Notes under the pieces: generated by a model
Told to the model about the DNA's origin: nothing
Database searches by the model: none
The model's input: only the letters and a program-made list of their open reading frames with translations
Assembly (NCBI GenBank): GCA_000727475.1
Contig: KL647317.1
Span: 1,424,284 to 1,488,283 of the forward strand
Reading direction: 5' to 3'
Source of the DNA: Sarcocystis neurona
Lineage: Eukaryota; Apicomplexa; Conoidasida; Eucoccidiorida; Sarcocystidae
DNA length: 64,000 nucleotides
Position numbers and translations under genes: made by a program
In this document: piece after piece, positions 36,082 to 47,300 of the stretch
Layout of the letters: every line of letters begins with the position of its first letter
Numbering within the stretch: the stretch's first letter is position 1

Positions 36082-37420
36082 GTGAGCAACTGCCTGAGCA
36101 GCAACAATATTACGTGCGACACCAGCAGCAGTCGCAGGTGCAGCTGCAGCCGCGGGAGAAGTCCCGATAGCAGCAACGACAATAGGAACCTTAGCAGCAG
36201 GGACTGCAGCCCACCAACCAACGATGACAGCGCGAGTGGTCGCAACAGCAGCAACAACAGCAGCACCAACAGCAGCAACAAGAACAGCAACAACGGCAGC
36301 AGCAACAGCAGCAACAACAGCAGCAACAACAGCAACAACAGCAGTAAGAACAGCAGCAACAACAGCAGCAGCCATTAGAACTGGGCACTGCTAGCGGTAT
36401 CGTCTTTATCAGGCAGACCCACGCCTCGTGTGCTGCTGGTGTGCGCCTGCGGCTGCTGCAGCACGACGTGCTTAGAACTTCTTCGTCTCTGACTGACCGT
36501 AGCAGATATTACGTCTGTGACTTTGCTGTTGCGCTTAATATTCAGTCTCACGTTCACGCGCATCAGTCGTCATATATTCGTCCTTACGTTCGCATGCGTA
36601 TATGATTATATATATACATATATTCGTATATATATACATATCATATGGGTATTTACATACGTGAAAGTGTCCACCATTATCGTATGTATTATATACTAGT
36701 GAAGGGGCCACTTTGTGGTTGAATAATATTTTTACGTAACACACATATATACGTATATATATATATATTTATTTACACACGTATGTCTATCCCTACTTAC
36801 TGAACCACGTGTTATATATATATATATATATATATGTGTATGTATATATATCTTTCCTATGTTAGTGAAGGGGCTACTTCTTGCTTGTATGATACGAATG
36901 TACATTCTTCCTCTTTGTTCATGTAAATGTATATGTACATATAAATATTTACATACATGTGTGTGTACGTAGAAATGCCTGCAGACCTTATGTACATTAG
37001 TCTTGCATATTAATGTAGCATCTAGTCGTTGCTTGAACCAGGTCCTTTGTCTTATTTCTGCTTCGCTTGTGGAAGCTGCGCAGCGCTCACGTCCTTCCGG
37101 GCCTGTGCTGCTGCCGATTGAGGCCGTAGACGACCTCCCGGGGCTTCCGCGGCGGCGTGCGCGCATGCGCCGGGCTCGTGGGGCGCATATTGCCACTGGC
37201 ACTGCTCTTTTCCGGCCCTGTTGCTGCTGCAGGGGGTGCGTCACTGCCTCTGTGCCTCTTGGCCCGAGGCTGTTTTTCTTCCCCCTGCTGTTTCTTCTCT
37301 CCTCCTGGACCTTCCTCTGTTGCTGCTGCTGCTTGTGCTTCTGGGGCTTCTCGTTGCGTTTGTCCCGCCCTTTTGTCTCTGCTGCTGCTGCTGCTCTTGC
37401 TGCTCGTCGTCGTCAGCGAG
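36082..37420 (+). other. 5' flank/intron of plus-strand gene
   Basis: 36,240-36,375 is an AAC/CAGC repeat reading Asn/Ser on plus. 36,590-36,990 is TA-rich with two copies of 'agtgaaggggc' about 170 bases apart. 37,200-37,416 is CTG-rich and pyrimidine-rich and ends in cgtcgtcgtcag at 37,416, which would be a good 3' splice site five bases before the ATG I chose. Confidence 0.4.
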
Positions 37421-39001
37421 ATGGCCGCTCGTCCGCCCGTGCCTGCAGGGGAAGGCTGCGGCGTTGCGTTGCTGCCGCTGCGATGTGACAACGCGCATTC
37501 GCTGCGGTGCAGCGGTGGGCAACAGCAGCAGCACGTGCTGCCGTCATCGGCTGCTGCGGCTGCGACGCTCGTGCTGCTGGACGCAGTGTTGAGGAAGTAC
37601 GCAGCAGGAAGTATATCAGCTTCACGTGTGCTGCTGACACTGCTGTGTGGGGTTCCCGCGGCCGCCGTGCCGTTGCTGACGGAGGAAAAGGAGGAGGAAC
37701 AGCAGCAGCAGCAGCCGCGCGGCGTCCTTCCCGTCAGGAGCAGCACCAACACACAACAGGCTGCTTCGTCAGCAGCAGCACCTGCGCTCGGCAAAGGAGG
37801 GAAGAAGACAAGAGTGGTAAATTCGCTCACTTCGCCGGCTGCTTCTGACGTAGGGCAGACGAACAGCAGCAGCAACTGGTGGCCAGGCCACGCCCCAGCG
37901 GGCGTCCAGCGCACGTGGAAGCGCCTGCTCTCTGCGCATGTGACACAAGCCGCAGAAGCGATTCTGCTCGTGCTGCGGCACCGAGTCCTGCTGCAGCAGC
38001 ACGTGGCCGCTGCAACAGGCGCAGCGGCCACCCCTGAGCAGCAGACGCCGCAGCCGGAGGAGCAGCGGCAGCAGCAGCAGAAGAGGCAGTTTGGTTCAGG
38101 GGGCAGTGCACGCGAGACAGCAGACGAAGGAGGAGAGCAGGCGGATCGCGACGCCGAAGAGGAAGCGTCTTTGTCGGCAGAAGAGAAGCAGCAAGAAGGT
38201 GGGGATCTCGCAAGCAGCAGGGAAAGCAGTTTATATGTAGCGCTTCTGGCAGCAGACATATGGCTACAGATAGTTAATGGAGCTGTTGTAGGTCCTTGGC
38301 TGCAGCGGCTAGATGTCGCAGAGAGCAGCGGTGCACCTTCGCGCGACAGCAGCGGCATGTCCGGCAACAGCAGCAGCAGGAGCAGGCGACGAACAAGAAA
38401 CTACTTAGAACTAGACAGCGAGGGGCTCCGGAACAGCAGCAGCAGCAGCATCGGCGTGACGGGCAGCGGCGGCAGTCGTGCGGCGGCGCGACGCAGACGC
38501 AAGAAGCGAAGGCTCGACAGCCGAGCAGCAGGAGCAACAGAGGACGTCCTCGTAGTAGAAGAAGAGGAGGAGCTGGCCGTTGCTGATGTGAGTGATGCAG
38601 ACGCAGCAGTTGCTACTGCTCCAGCAGAAGAAGACGCAGCAGCCCGTGGCGAAGAAGGCAGGACTTGTGAAGGAGAGGCAGACCGCGAGGACGAGGAGGA
38701 TAAAACGGAGGCCGTGGGGCTGTTGCCTCGTGGCGCAGGATCGCTGCCGCACATGCAATCTGCGTCCGGTTCTCTCGAATGGGGTGGTGCTGCTGCAGCA
38801 GCAACACTGCTGCAGCAGCGTGGCAGCAGAGGCGTGACAACTGCAGCAGCTGCAGCAGCCGCCGAACAGCGACTTGGCGCAGCCGCAAGGCTGATGCAGA
38901 TGCTGCTGCATGCGCTCTGCACCGCTCTGCGCCGCTGCGCGGTTCTTCCGCGTGTGGATCCTACTGCGACTGACTCAACGACAACAACAGACAGACAGCC
39001 G
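37421..39001 (+). CDS. Exon 1 of plus-strand gene
   Basis: ATG at 37421 (context GCGAGATGGCC) opens 527 codons to the donor GTACAT at 39002, phase 0 out. Ordinary helical pieces (ATLVLLDAVLRKY at ~50, TWKRLLSAHVTQAAEAILLV at ~170, LYVALLAADIWLQIVNGAVV at ~270) are separated by Gln, Ser, Glu and Ala tracts. A basic patch (RRRRKKRR) lies near residue 365 and an acidic one after residue 385. A CTG-rich 3' splice site ends five bases before the ATG, so the exon could also be internal. The minus strand is open too, as Ser/Cys/Ala runs, but carries no comparable charged structure. The donor is only moderate. Confidence 0.65.
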
Positions 39002-42000
39002 GTACATCCCTACGAAACGCAGGACGCGGGTCTACAGCGGACCACCTCCTACACTACATATATAGATATATATAGAGAGAGATATATATAGAGAGAGATA
39101 GATAGATATACACGTGTCCAGGTCTGTAGGCTTCCTTTGCGTGTATATAAATATATATGTGTATAGATGCCTAGGTTTGTTCGCCTCCTTGACGTATGCA
39201 TATATATATATGTGGATATCTATGTTTGTAGGCGTTCTCTAAGTGTAGAAGCGCATATAGATAGATAGACAGGTAGACGTATCGATAGATAATAAATAGA
39301 GGTGTAACTCTGCAGGCGTCTACTACATATAATGTGCAGCTTGGTGGGCTTCTTTTGCGTCAGTCTTCAGAGAAACTTCGTAGCCGGCCGCGGTGGCGCC
39401 GCACGTGTATTGGCGCAGCAGGGCAGAGACACAGAGAGAAGGAGAAGAGACAGCAGGAGCCGCACGGGTAGAAGCGAGTGCCGACGTCGTGGACTCAAAA
39501 GCAGCCAGGCGTTCCTGTAGACACGCATGCGCCGAGAAAATAGAAGAACTTGACAACTGTGCTCAACGCACTTTCGAACATAGCGTCTACGTTTCTCTAC
39601 ATATGTATATACATGTTTACTGGGGAAAATATATATATGTATATATGTGTGTGAATATGTATGTATCGCACAGAGACGTATGTGTAAGGAGACGTGCAGC
39701 AGATGCAGGGGGCAGAGAGGCAGAAGTATTTGTGCGTCTGTTGAGCCACAACGCGACAGAGGGACACGCACGTGATCGGGGATCCGCGCGTCGACGCATG
39801 TATATATATGTATGTGAACACGCATACACATATAAATGTGGATAGATAGATAAATCTGCACACATATATATGTATGAACACGTATACATATATATATATA
39901 AATATGGATAGATAGATAAATCTGCACATATATATATTCATGTATGTATGTGTGTGTAAAGAGCGGGAGAGAGATAAGATAGCGGTGGCTTTTTCTGTTC
40001 GCCTGTTCCTCGGGGGCGCATGCAAGTAAGACGTATAACCGCGTCTACATATCTGTGTGTATGTAAAGAGATAGAGATAGAGATAGCAACGAATGTGTAT
40101 TCATATATGCAAATATGTGTGTATGTGTGGAGAGACATAGGAGAAATGAAGAGCCACAAGAAATGTAGCCAGACTTGTGAACTGCCGAAGAGGAGACCGA
40201 ATGAAGTAGCCGCGTCCACACATTCGCATGCATATATGAGACCTGCGTGTCGACAGAAAAGGACAGAGAAGGAAACGATAGGGGGCCTCAGGGATATTGA
40301 GGCAAATAGATAAATCGCAGGTCTGCGTCTCGGCGGGGACGTGGTGGCTGCATGCGCGCGCCGTGGCAGGACGATGGAGCCAGCCGGGGGTCGACACGAG
40401 ACACCCAGCGTCCATATATAAGAGGCCTTCGCATGCGTGTGTATCTGTATGTATGCGTTTTCCGCTGTATATTCGTGCTTTTCTGTGGAGAGCGATAGAC
40501 ACCACGCTACGTAGAGGGGAAACACGCATATATAGATGGCCTGGTAGATGTGTATATATGTTTGTGCAGGGGCACGTGTGAGTCTTGTAGAGTAGCCGTT
40601 CACAGAAGGAGGGACCAACAGACAGACAGAGGCACAGCGGAAAGACAGGGAAAATATGAACACGGAGACGGAGTCGTGGATGTATACGTCTATCTGTATA
40701 GGGAGGGGTGTGTCTATATGCATGCAAATATATATACAGAGAGAGAGAGAGAGAAAAACAGGGGGAAGGTACAGACGTGTAGACCGATTGGCAGATGTAT
40801 GTGTATATCCTTGGAGGGAGGTGTGTGTCTATATGCATGCGTACATATATATTTATATATAGGACGAGACAGAGACCGAGATACAAGGAGGAGAACAGGG
40901 CAAATATGGACGTGTAGACGGATTGATAAATGTATAGAGGTGTCTGTGGGGGGGTGTGTGTGTGTCTGACAGCGGGTATCGAAGAAGGCGCAGAGATGTA
41001 AAGTGAGTGACAGCATTGCACACACACACACACACACACACATACGTACACACAGAGGGAAATACAGCGGAACCGACAGATTTCTTGTGAAGAAGAGAGG
41101 GGGGGTCTTGTCAACGTGTGCGTGCGTGTTTTGGTTCTCACGTATGCAAGAAAGGAGCTAGAAAAGTGGACACATGTGAACAGATATACGTGTCGGTCTA
41201 TCTGTGTGCATTATGGCTTCTTCGGGAATAGGTGGAGACGGGGGAAGACGCGGATAATGGTGCCGACTTGTTTGTTGAACAGGTAGACATAGGTCTGCCT
41301 GCATGCGTCCTCGTATATGTGTACGTATAGGGATGTGTAGATAGGTAGACACGCCGGTGGGGGGAAAGGGGGACTTGCCAGCCCGTCGCGAGTGCTGCGG
41401 AGTTGTATATGTGTGGGATGATCCTGCTGTTGCTGCAGAGCTTGCAGCCACCGCTGCTGTCGACGCGTATGCTGGCGCTGAAGGTGCTGCGGCTGTACGC
41501 CGCCACACCTGTTCTTGCTGCGGCTTCAACGGCAGAGTACCTGGCACGCCTGTCGTACGATTTTCCTGCTGCGTCTGCGGCTGCGGCTGCTGCTGCTCCG
41601 CATCGGCTTCTCCACAGCGACGCAGCTGCAGCTGGTGTCTGCAACCGGTCTGCCTCTGCCTGCGCCCCTGCTGCTGTTGCTGCCGACCGCCTGCTGTCGA
41701 CGGCGCCTGTCCTGAAGCACGTGCTGTCGGCCGCTGTTGCTGCGCTTGCGCAGTATCTGCAGGAGGAAGCAGCGCGTTTGCCACCCGCTGCCGCAGGACA
41801 GCAGCAGGCCTCGCCTGCTCAGCTTCTGGTGAGAGTGAGCGCACGCCTCCCGCTCTTCTTCTGGGGAAAAATTGAGACCGCTGGACGAATGTGCGCGTTG
41901 AGTGGTGTTCGCATGCATGCGCTAGTCGACTTGCACGCCCGAGGAAGCCACGTCATCCAGCCCCCTGCTGCAGCAGCGGCGGCACCAGCAGCAGCAGCGA

Positions 42001-44352
42001 ACCCCGTGGCTCTTCCCCTGCGTGTCAGAAGAAGATGGATGAAAGACTTTGTGCAGGCCCGAAGTGTTCGGATTCTCATACGAGTAGAGGGCACGTAGAA
42101 GTTTCCAGTCTTTAAAAAGCAGACAAGCACGCATGCATGCGCGCAGCACCTCTGCATGTCAACTTACCTGTGCATCACTATGTGTATATACATACATATA
42201 TATATATATATGTATATATATGTATATATATGTATTTATATGTATTCGTCTACGCTCGTGTACAGAGACGGTCACACGGGCGTACGCACATAAAATACGT
42301 TGGCAAAACGATGTGTGTAGATCGGCCTCTGCCGTTATGGCATGTTCTAAACAGTCTTCAAGCACTGGTCTTGCGCTCTGCAAAGGCGTCTGAGCTCCTG
42401 CCTCTGAGCTGCTGCTGTTGTGGCCGCTGCTGTTTCGTTTGCTGATGTTTTGACTGCTGCTGTTTTGGCTGCTGCGGTTTTGGCTGCTGCTGCTTCGACT
42501 GCTGCTGTTCTCCGTGCGTTGCGGGCGCGCAGGCAGCAGAGGCGCTCCACTACGTCCTGCACGCGGACGGTTCGTTCGCGCCCCGCTGCGGCGCTGCACT
42601 CGCTGCTGCAGCGCCACTCCTGCAGCAACAAGCTCTTGCGCTGGCCCTCCACGCGCAGCCGACAGCAGCATCTGTAAGCGCCGATGCAACAGCAGCGTTC
42701 TCTCTCTGTTTCCCGAAGAATTTCTGCGGGCGGACTGCGCCAGTGCCACGTTGCAGCCGCAGGCCTGTAGGCGTGTCTGCGGCGTGTCGTCGCCGTTCGT
42801 CGTTTTTCTCTGTTTTAAAGGGGGACCGCCTGTCTCTGTGTATGCAGAGACCTGTACGTACAGATGTGTGGGTGTGGACGCGCGTGTGTATACGTGCACT
42901 TGTGTATTCACCTGCCTACAGCAACCTAGAGATGTGCCGCGACCACGCAGAAACCTGCACGGGTAACCCTGGCCTTCAGCGTGTGCGTGGGCCTCCCCAC
43001 GTAGGTGTGAACGTGCCTGTAGCTGTAGGTTGCTGCTGAACAGCAACCGCGTGCAGGCACTTTGTACACGAAGAAACAAAGCAGATCCTTGTGAAGAAGG
43101 TGACGATCCATCGTCTCAACATACGAGGGAATTTGCTACACTACGGGCGGTGCACGTCGTGTCTTTTCAACTCACTCTCTCATACGTAGGGTGTATGTAC
43201 ACATATATGCGTATGTATACGTGTACGTGTAGTATGTGTACAGATATGCATATGCATATGTATGTGTATATGTGTGTGTGTGTGTGTCTATGTATACGTA
43301 TTTCTGCGTCCGTCTGCACTTGAAGAGAATGTAGGGACAACCAACAGACAAAAGGCAGGTGAGTCACCGGTGAATACGAGGGAGACGGTTCGTGTTCTGA
43401 AGGAAATGCGGAGACTTGCTTGCCTGCAGTGATGTGTGGACGTGAACGACTGTTACTGCTGCTGCTGCTGCAGTACGGGCGGACGCTTCTCTGCCGGTTG
43501 ACGTGGATCTGTCGCGACTTTTCCTCTCTTACCCGCGCGCCGGAGAGCAACAGCTACGGCAGCAGCGAAGGGCAGCAGATGAAAACCGACTCGTCTGCTG
43601 CCGCAAGCGGACGAGGAGAGAAGAAGCGCAGGGGCTTCGCAAGTGCTGCCGGGGCCGCGCTGTCTTTCGACGGCCTGCTGCAGCAGGTCGCGCAGCTCTG
43701 TGTAGAATTTGAGACGCTGCGGATGGATGAAGAAGCGGCAGCAAACGAAGACGCCTCTCTTCGTCCCTCCGCTGCGGCTGCTGCCTCCGGGACGGCTGCC
43801 GCTCTCTCCTGCGCGTCAAAATCGGAGCAACAGAGCAGCCTCGCCAAGCACGTCGTCCGCTTCCTGGAGCTCCTTGCAGAACTTTTGCTCTACGGTAAAT
43901 ATTTCAGAGGCTCACCTGTTCTTTGTCGGCAGCACCACACGCGCAATGTATATATTCATGCGAACCTTATATCTATTAATGTATATATCTCTATATATGT
44001 ATATGTATCTGCACAACATATGTACGTATGTGTATATACATATGTGTGTACGTATGCATCGGTGCGTATACTTGTACTACCCATCAGTATGCCTACGTGC
44101 ATGCTAATGTACGTACACGTGCTCTGCGTGTCTTGTGTGCCAGCATATGTAGATATAGATATACATAAATGCATATATCCATACGTCAATATCCGTACAC
44201 ATCATATATCCGTATGTATATGTATATGTACGTATGCATCCTTGCATGTACGTGCACCACTCTTCAGTATATGCGCACGTGCAGATTAATGTATGTGCAC
44301 GTCCACTACGTATGTTGTTGTATGTAAGTGGACGGTTGTATGGTGAGTCTGC

Positions 44353-44383
<31 letters not shown>

Positions 44384-47300
44384 CGTATGTGTCTACGTTT
44401 GTCTGTTTGTGGGCAATTCTCTGTCGCTTTATAAGCAAGTAGATGTTTCTCTAGTCTGTGTGCGTGTCTACATTTCTTTGCAGTTCAGTGAAAGCGTATG
44501 TCGCTTTCGTTTGCAAGTATATGTCTGCTTCACAAGTATACATCTGTATTTGTACACTTCTACGGAAATATATCTCGCCTCAGCGTGCACGCGTTTGCAG
44601 TCGAACTCGGCTACTTTGAGTGAGGAGCAAGTGGCGTGCTGCGTGGACACAGCGCCCTGCCACGCCCCTGTGACCCGTCGTTTCCTGCCATCCGTGCTGA
44701 ATAACGTGTGCGCTGGCGTACATACCTATACCTGTACATACTTATATACATAGCTATACATATATATATGTATCTGTGCAGAAAGAGAGAGAGAAACACA
44801 CACACAAACAGACACAGACAGACGTACATTTATTAATATAGAGAGACATGTGTGTGTGTGTCAGCATGTGTGTCTGCCGACACAGACTTACGGGTGTAAA
44901 GGTTTTATCGGGGAAGCACAGACACAGCGTAAAACGTGTCTGTGGTGTGCGTGCGTCACGACCAGGATGTGTCTGTTTCTCTGCACTTCACCACGTGGCT
45001 GTGCGTGCACGCCGATAAATATATACGTTGATAGACAGAAGTCGCTGTGTCTTTATATGCATCTACGTAGCGCGCGGGCTACTACGAGCACGCCGATACA
45101 CAGATATATTTAGTGAAACCTCTACTGTTAGACAGACGCTTGTATGCCCCGCTACCCCCCCTCCGCCGCTCTCCGTACAGGCGGCGCCCAGGAGCTCCAG
45201 CACGGAAGAACAGCAGCAGCAGCGCGAGAGGATGACGGCGTGCATGCGACGTTCAACAGGGACGTGATGACATAAGTGTGTGGTCACGCGTGTATGGCGG
45301 ATGTACGTGTTCGTACACTTGCCTGCACATACATATATGTATATGTGTGTAGGTATATGTGTAGCTTTGTATGGTAGGAAGAAAGGTGCATGCAGGAGGC
45401 TGTTGTAGGGGAGTATGTGTGTGTGCGTCGGGGCTGACGTCTGACGTCGACCGCGCTTGCCCACGTACGAATGCATGTAGTTTTATCACGTGGGGGGGTA
45501 CACTTGTGTGGACACTGCCAAGTATATACGTGTCGGCCTGGCCTCTAGGCGTTGAGGTAAGGGACGCACGTCGCTTTTGGATTGCGAGGATGCGTGTTTG
45601 AAGCTGCCGAGTCTGCGTATGGACAAGGTAGTAACCAGATATGTCACTGCGCCGGATGCGTGTGTATTCCATCTAGCCGTAGCAGCTCGTGCGCCACCGC
45701 AGATTTCTCTGTGTAGACACGGTCTGTAGATGTGTAGAGGCGTCTGTAGCGGATGAGAGGAAGACGCGTCACCGCGATATAGACCGCGAAGTCGGCTGTC
45801 CGTCGTTGTGCTTGCTCCTGTTTTTGCTGCTGCCTCTAGGGAGCGGCAGTGCAATGCCGAAGGAAGCAGCGCTGGGCGCGGGACTGCAGTCGTTTGCCCA
45901 GGAAGGAGGGGGCCGGTGGCTCCAGTTGAACGTGGGCGCCGTGCTGCTGGTGCTGGAGAGAGTCAGTAGCAGCGCGCTGGCGAGCTTGCAACAAAAGCTG
46001 ACTGCTGCTATCTCTGCGGACACGCGGGCCGCGGCGTTGAGGGAGGGAGATGCATGGCACGGAGCAGGAGTCGCAGCAGCAGCAGCGGAGGCTGTTGCGG
46101 CGGTAGGCGCAGCAGTCGCCACTGCAGGAAGAGCAGCCGCACAAGCAGGAGAGGGTACAGCAGCGACCGCAGGCAAGAGAAAGCAAAGGGCCGCTGGTGC
46201 TGCCGTGAGGTGTGACCGTCAAGGGGCCGCTGCTACTGGAGAAGGAAGAGGAGGGAAGGGGCAAGGCAGACAGTTGCGTAGTGGTGCTGCTGGCGACTCC
46301 GCAGCAACATCGGTAGCAGGCAACTGGAGGCTTTTGAGCCAAAGACGAGGGAAAGCGGCGGGCAGCAATAACGAAGAAAATCCTTCGGGTTACGCGCGTG
46401 AGGGCGGCGGCAAGGAGGAATCGCGTAGGAGTAGCAGCAGCCGCTTCGGAACCCTCGTTGATGCCGTGCTGCAGCAGGTCGCCGACGCAGAGCGAGCCGC
46501 AGCAGACGGAAGGGAGGACAACAGCAAACGAAACGTAGCCACAGTCGCAGCAGCCATTGTAGATGAAGCCCAGGAATTTTTCGGTGCCGAGGAAATTTTG
46601 GAAGCAGTCCTCGGCTGCGCGGCTGCTGTTCTGCAAGTGGTCGGTAGCGGAGGACTTCTTGCTGCCGCCGCGCGCGTCCGAGCCTTCGCACACGCACTGC
46701 TGCAGTACGTCTTTCTTTGTTCGTCGGTTGCTTGCCGTGCCACAGCCCAACTTTGTACAGCCACACAGGTGTACACACATCGGATCTGAGTAAAATAGAT
46801 AATATACGTATATTTATATGTGTGTGCGGAAAACGAATGACAGTCTTTTGCTATGGTATTCCGGTGTAACATAGACGGGCCTCCGCATGGACTTGATAAG
46901 CGCTGTCCGATTTAGACACTTGTTGCAGTAGAATGCCGTAACCTACATACGTGTACCTGCGCAGGTATACATCTGAACATATTATATATATATATACGTA
47001 TATAGGCGTATATATGTATATACATCTGAGCGTGTGTATGTATGAATGCATGCTTATACGTGTATATGTAGATGAACTTGTGCGTCGCGGTTTATTGCCT
47101 TATGTACCGCTGCTGCTGACGGTGGCACTGACGCTGCTGCTAATGCTGCTCTTAGTGTTGTTGTTGATCAGCTGGCTGCTGCGTTTTCTTTTTGCAGGCC
47201 TGCGTGCAACTCCCCTCCGCTAGCCTTCCTGCTTGCGGCGCGCTACGGAGGACTGCTGCTGCAGTGGCTGTCTCTCTGCTTCTCCATTGCCCCCAGCTGC

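Larger units (their letters stand above)
39002..41438 (+). other. Intron 1, with minisatellites and one ambiguous patch
   Basis: About 2.4 kb. 39,050-39,320 and 39,580-40,000 are TA/GATA-rich; tandem repeats lie at 39,797-39,935 and 40,650-40,970, and an (AC)n run at 41,018-41,042. A patch at 39,380-39,590 is protein-like on both strands (plus: AETQREGEETAGAARVEAS; minus: LQERLAAFESTTSALAS) and could be a missed exon, but no phase-consistent splice pair was found. Confidence 0.45.
43895..45839 (+). other. Intron 4, with two alternative exon candidates
   Basis: About 1.9 kb, mostly TATG/TACG microsatellite with a ~190-bp duplication at 44,030-44,325. Besides the candidate at 44,601-44,705, an apparent exon follows ctctccgtacag near 45,181 (Gln/Ala-rich, to GAC|GTGATG at 45,264). 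Neither fits the phase of the flanking exons, which join perfectly without them. Confidence 0.45.

Noticed and set aside
37087..38367. 426-codon minus-strand frame
   Set aside because: It is antisense to exon 1 of the plus-strand gene and translates as Ser/Cys/Ala runs, whereas the plus frame has ordinary charged and helical content and fits exon 2 in phase.
37421..39001. Exon 1 as PEX16
   Set aside because: Helices around residues 50-80 and 170-200 loosely recall PEX16, but the exon continues in phase into a large solenoid-like protein, far longer than any PEX16.
47095..47197. Apparent transmembrane helix (LLLTVALTLLLMLLLVLLLI)
   Set aside because: It is the CTG/TTG-rich 3' end of an intron, followed by the acceptor at 47,197.
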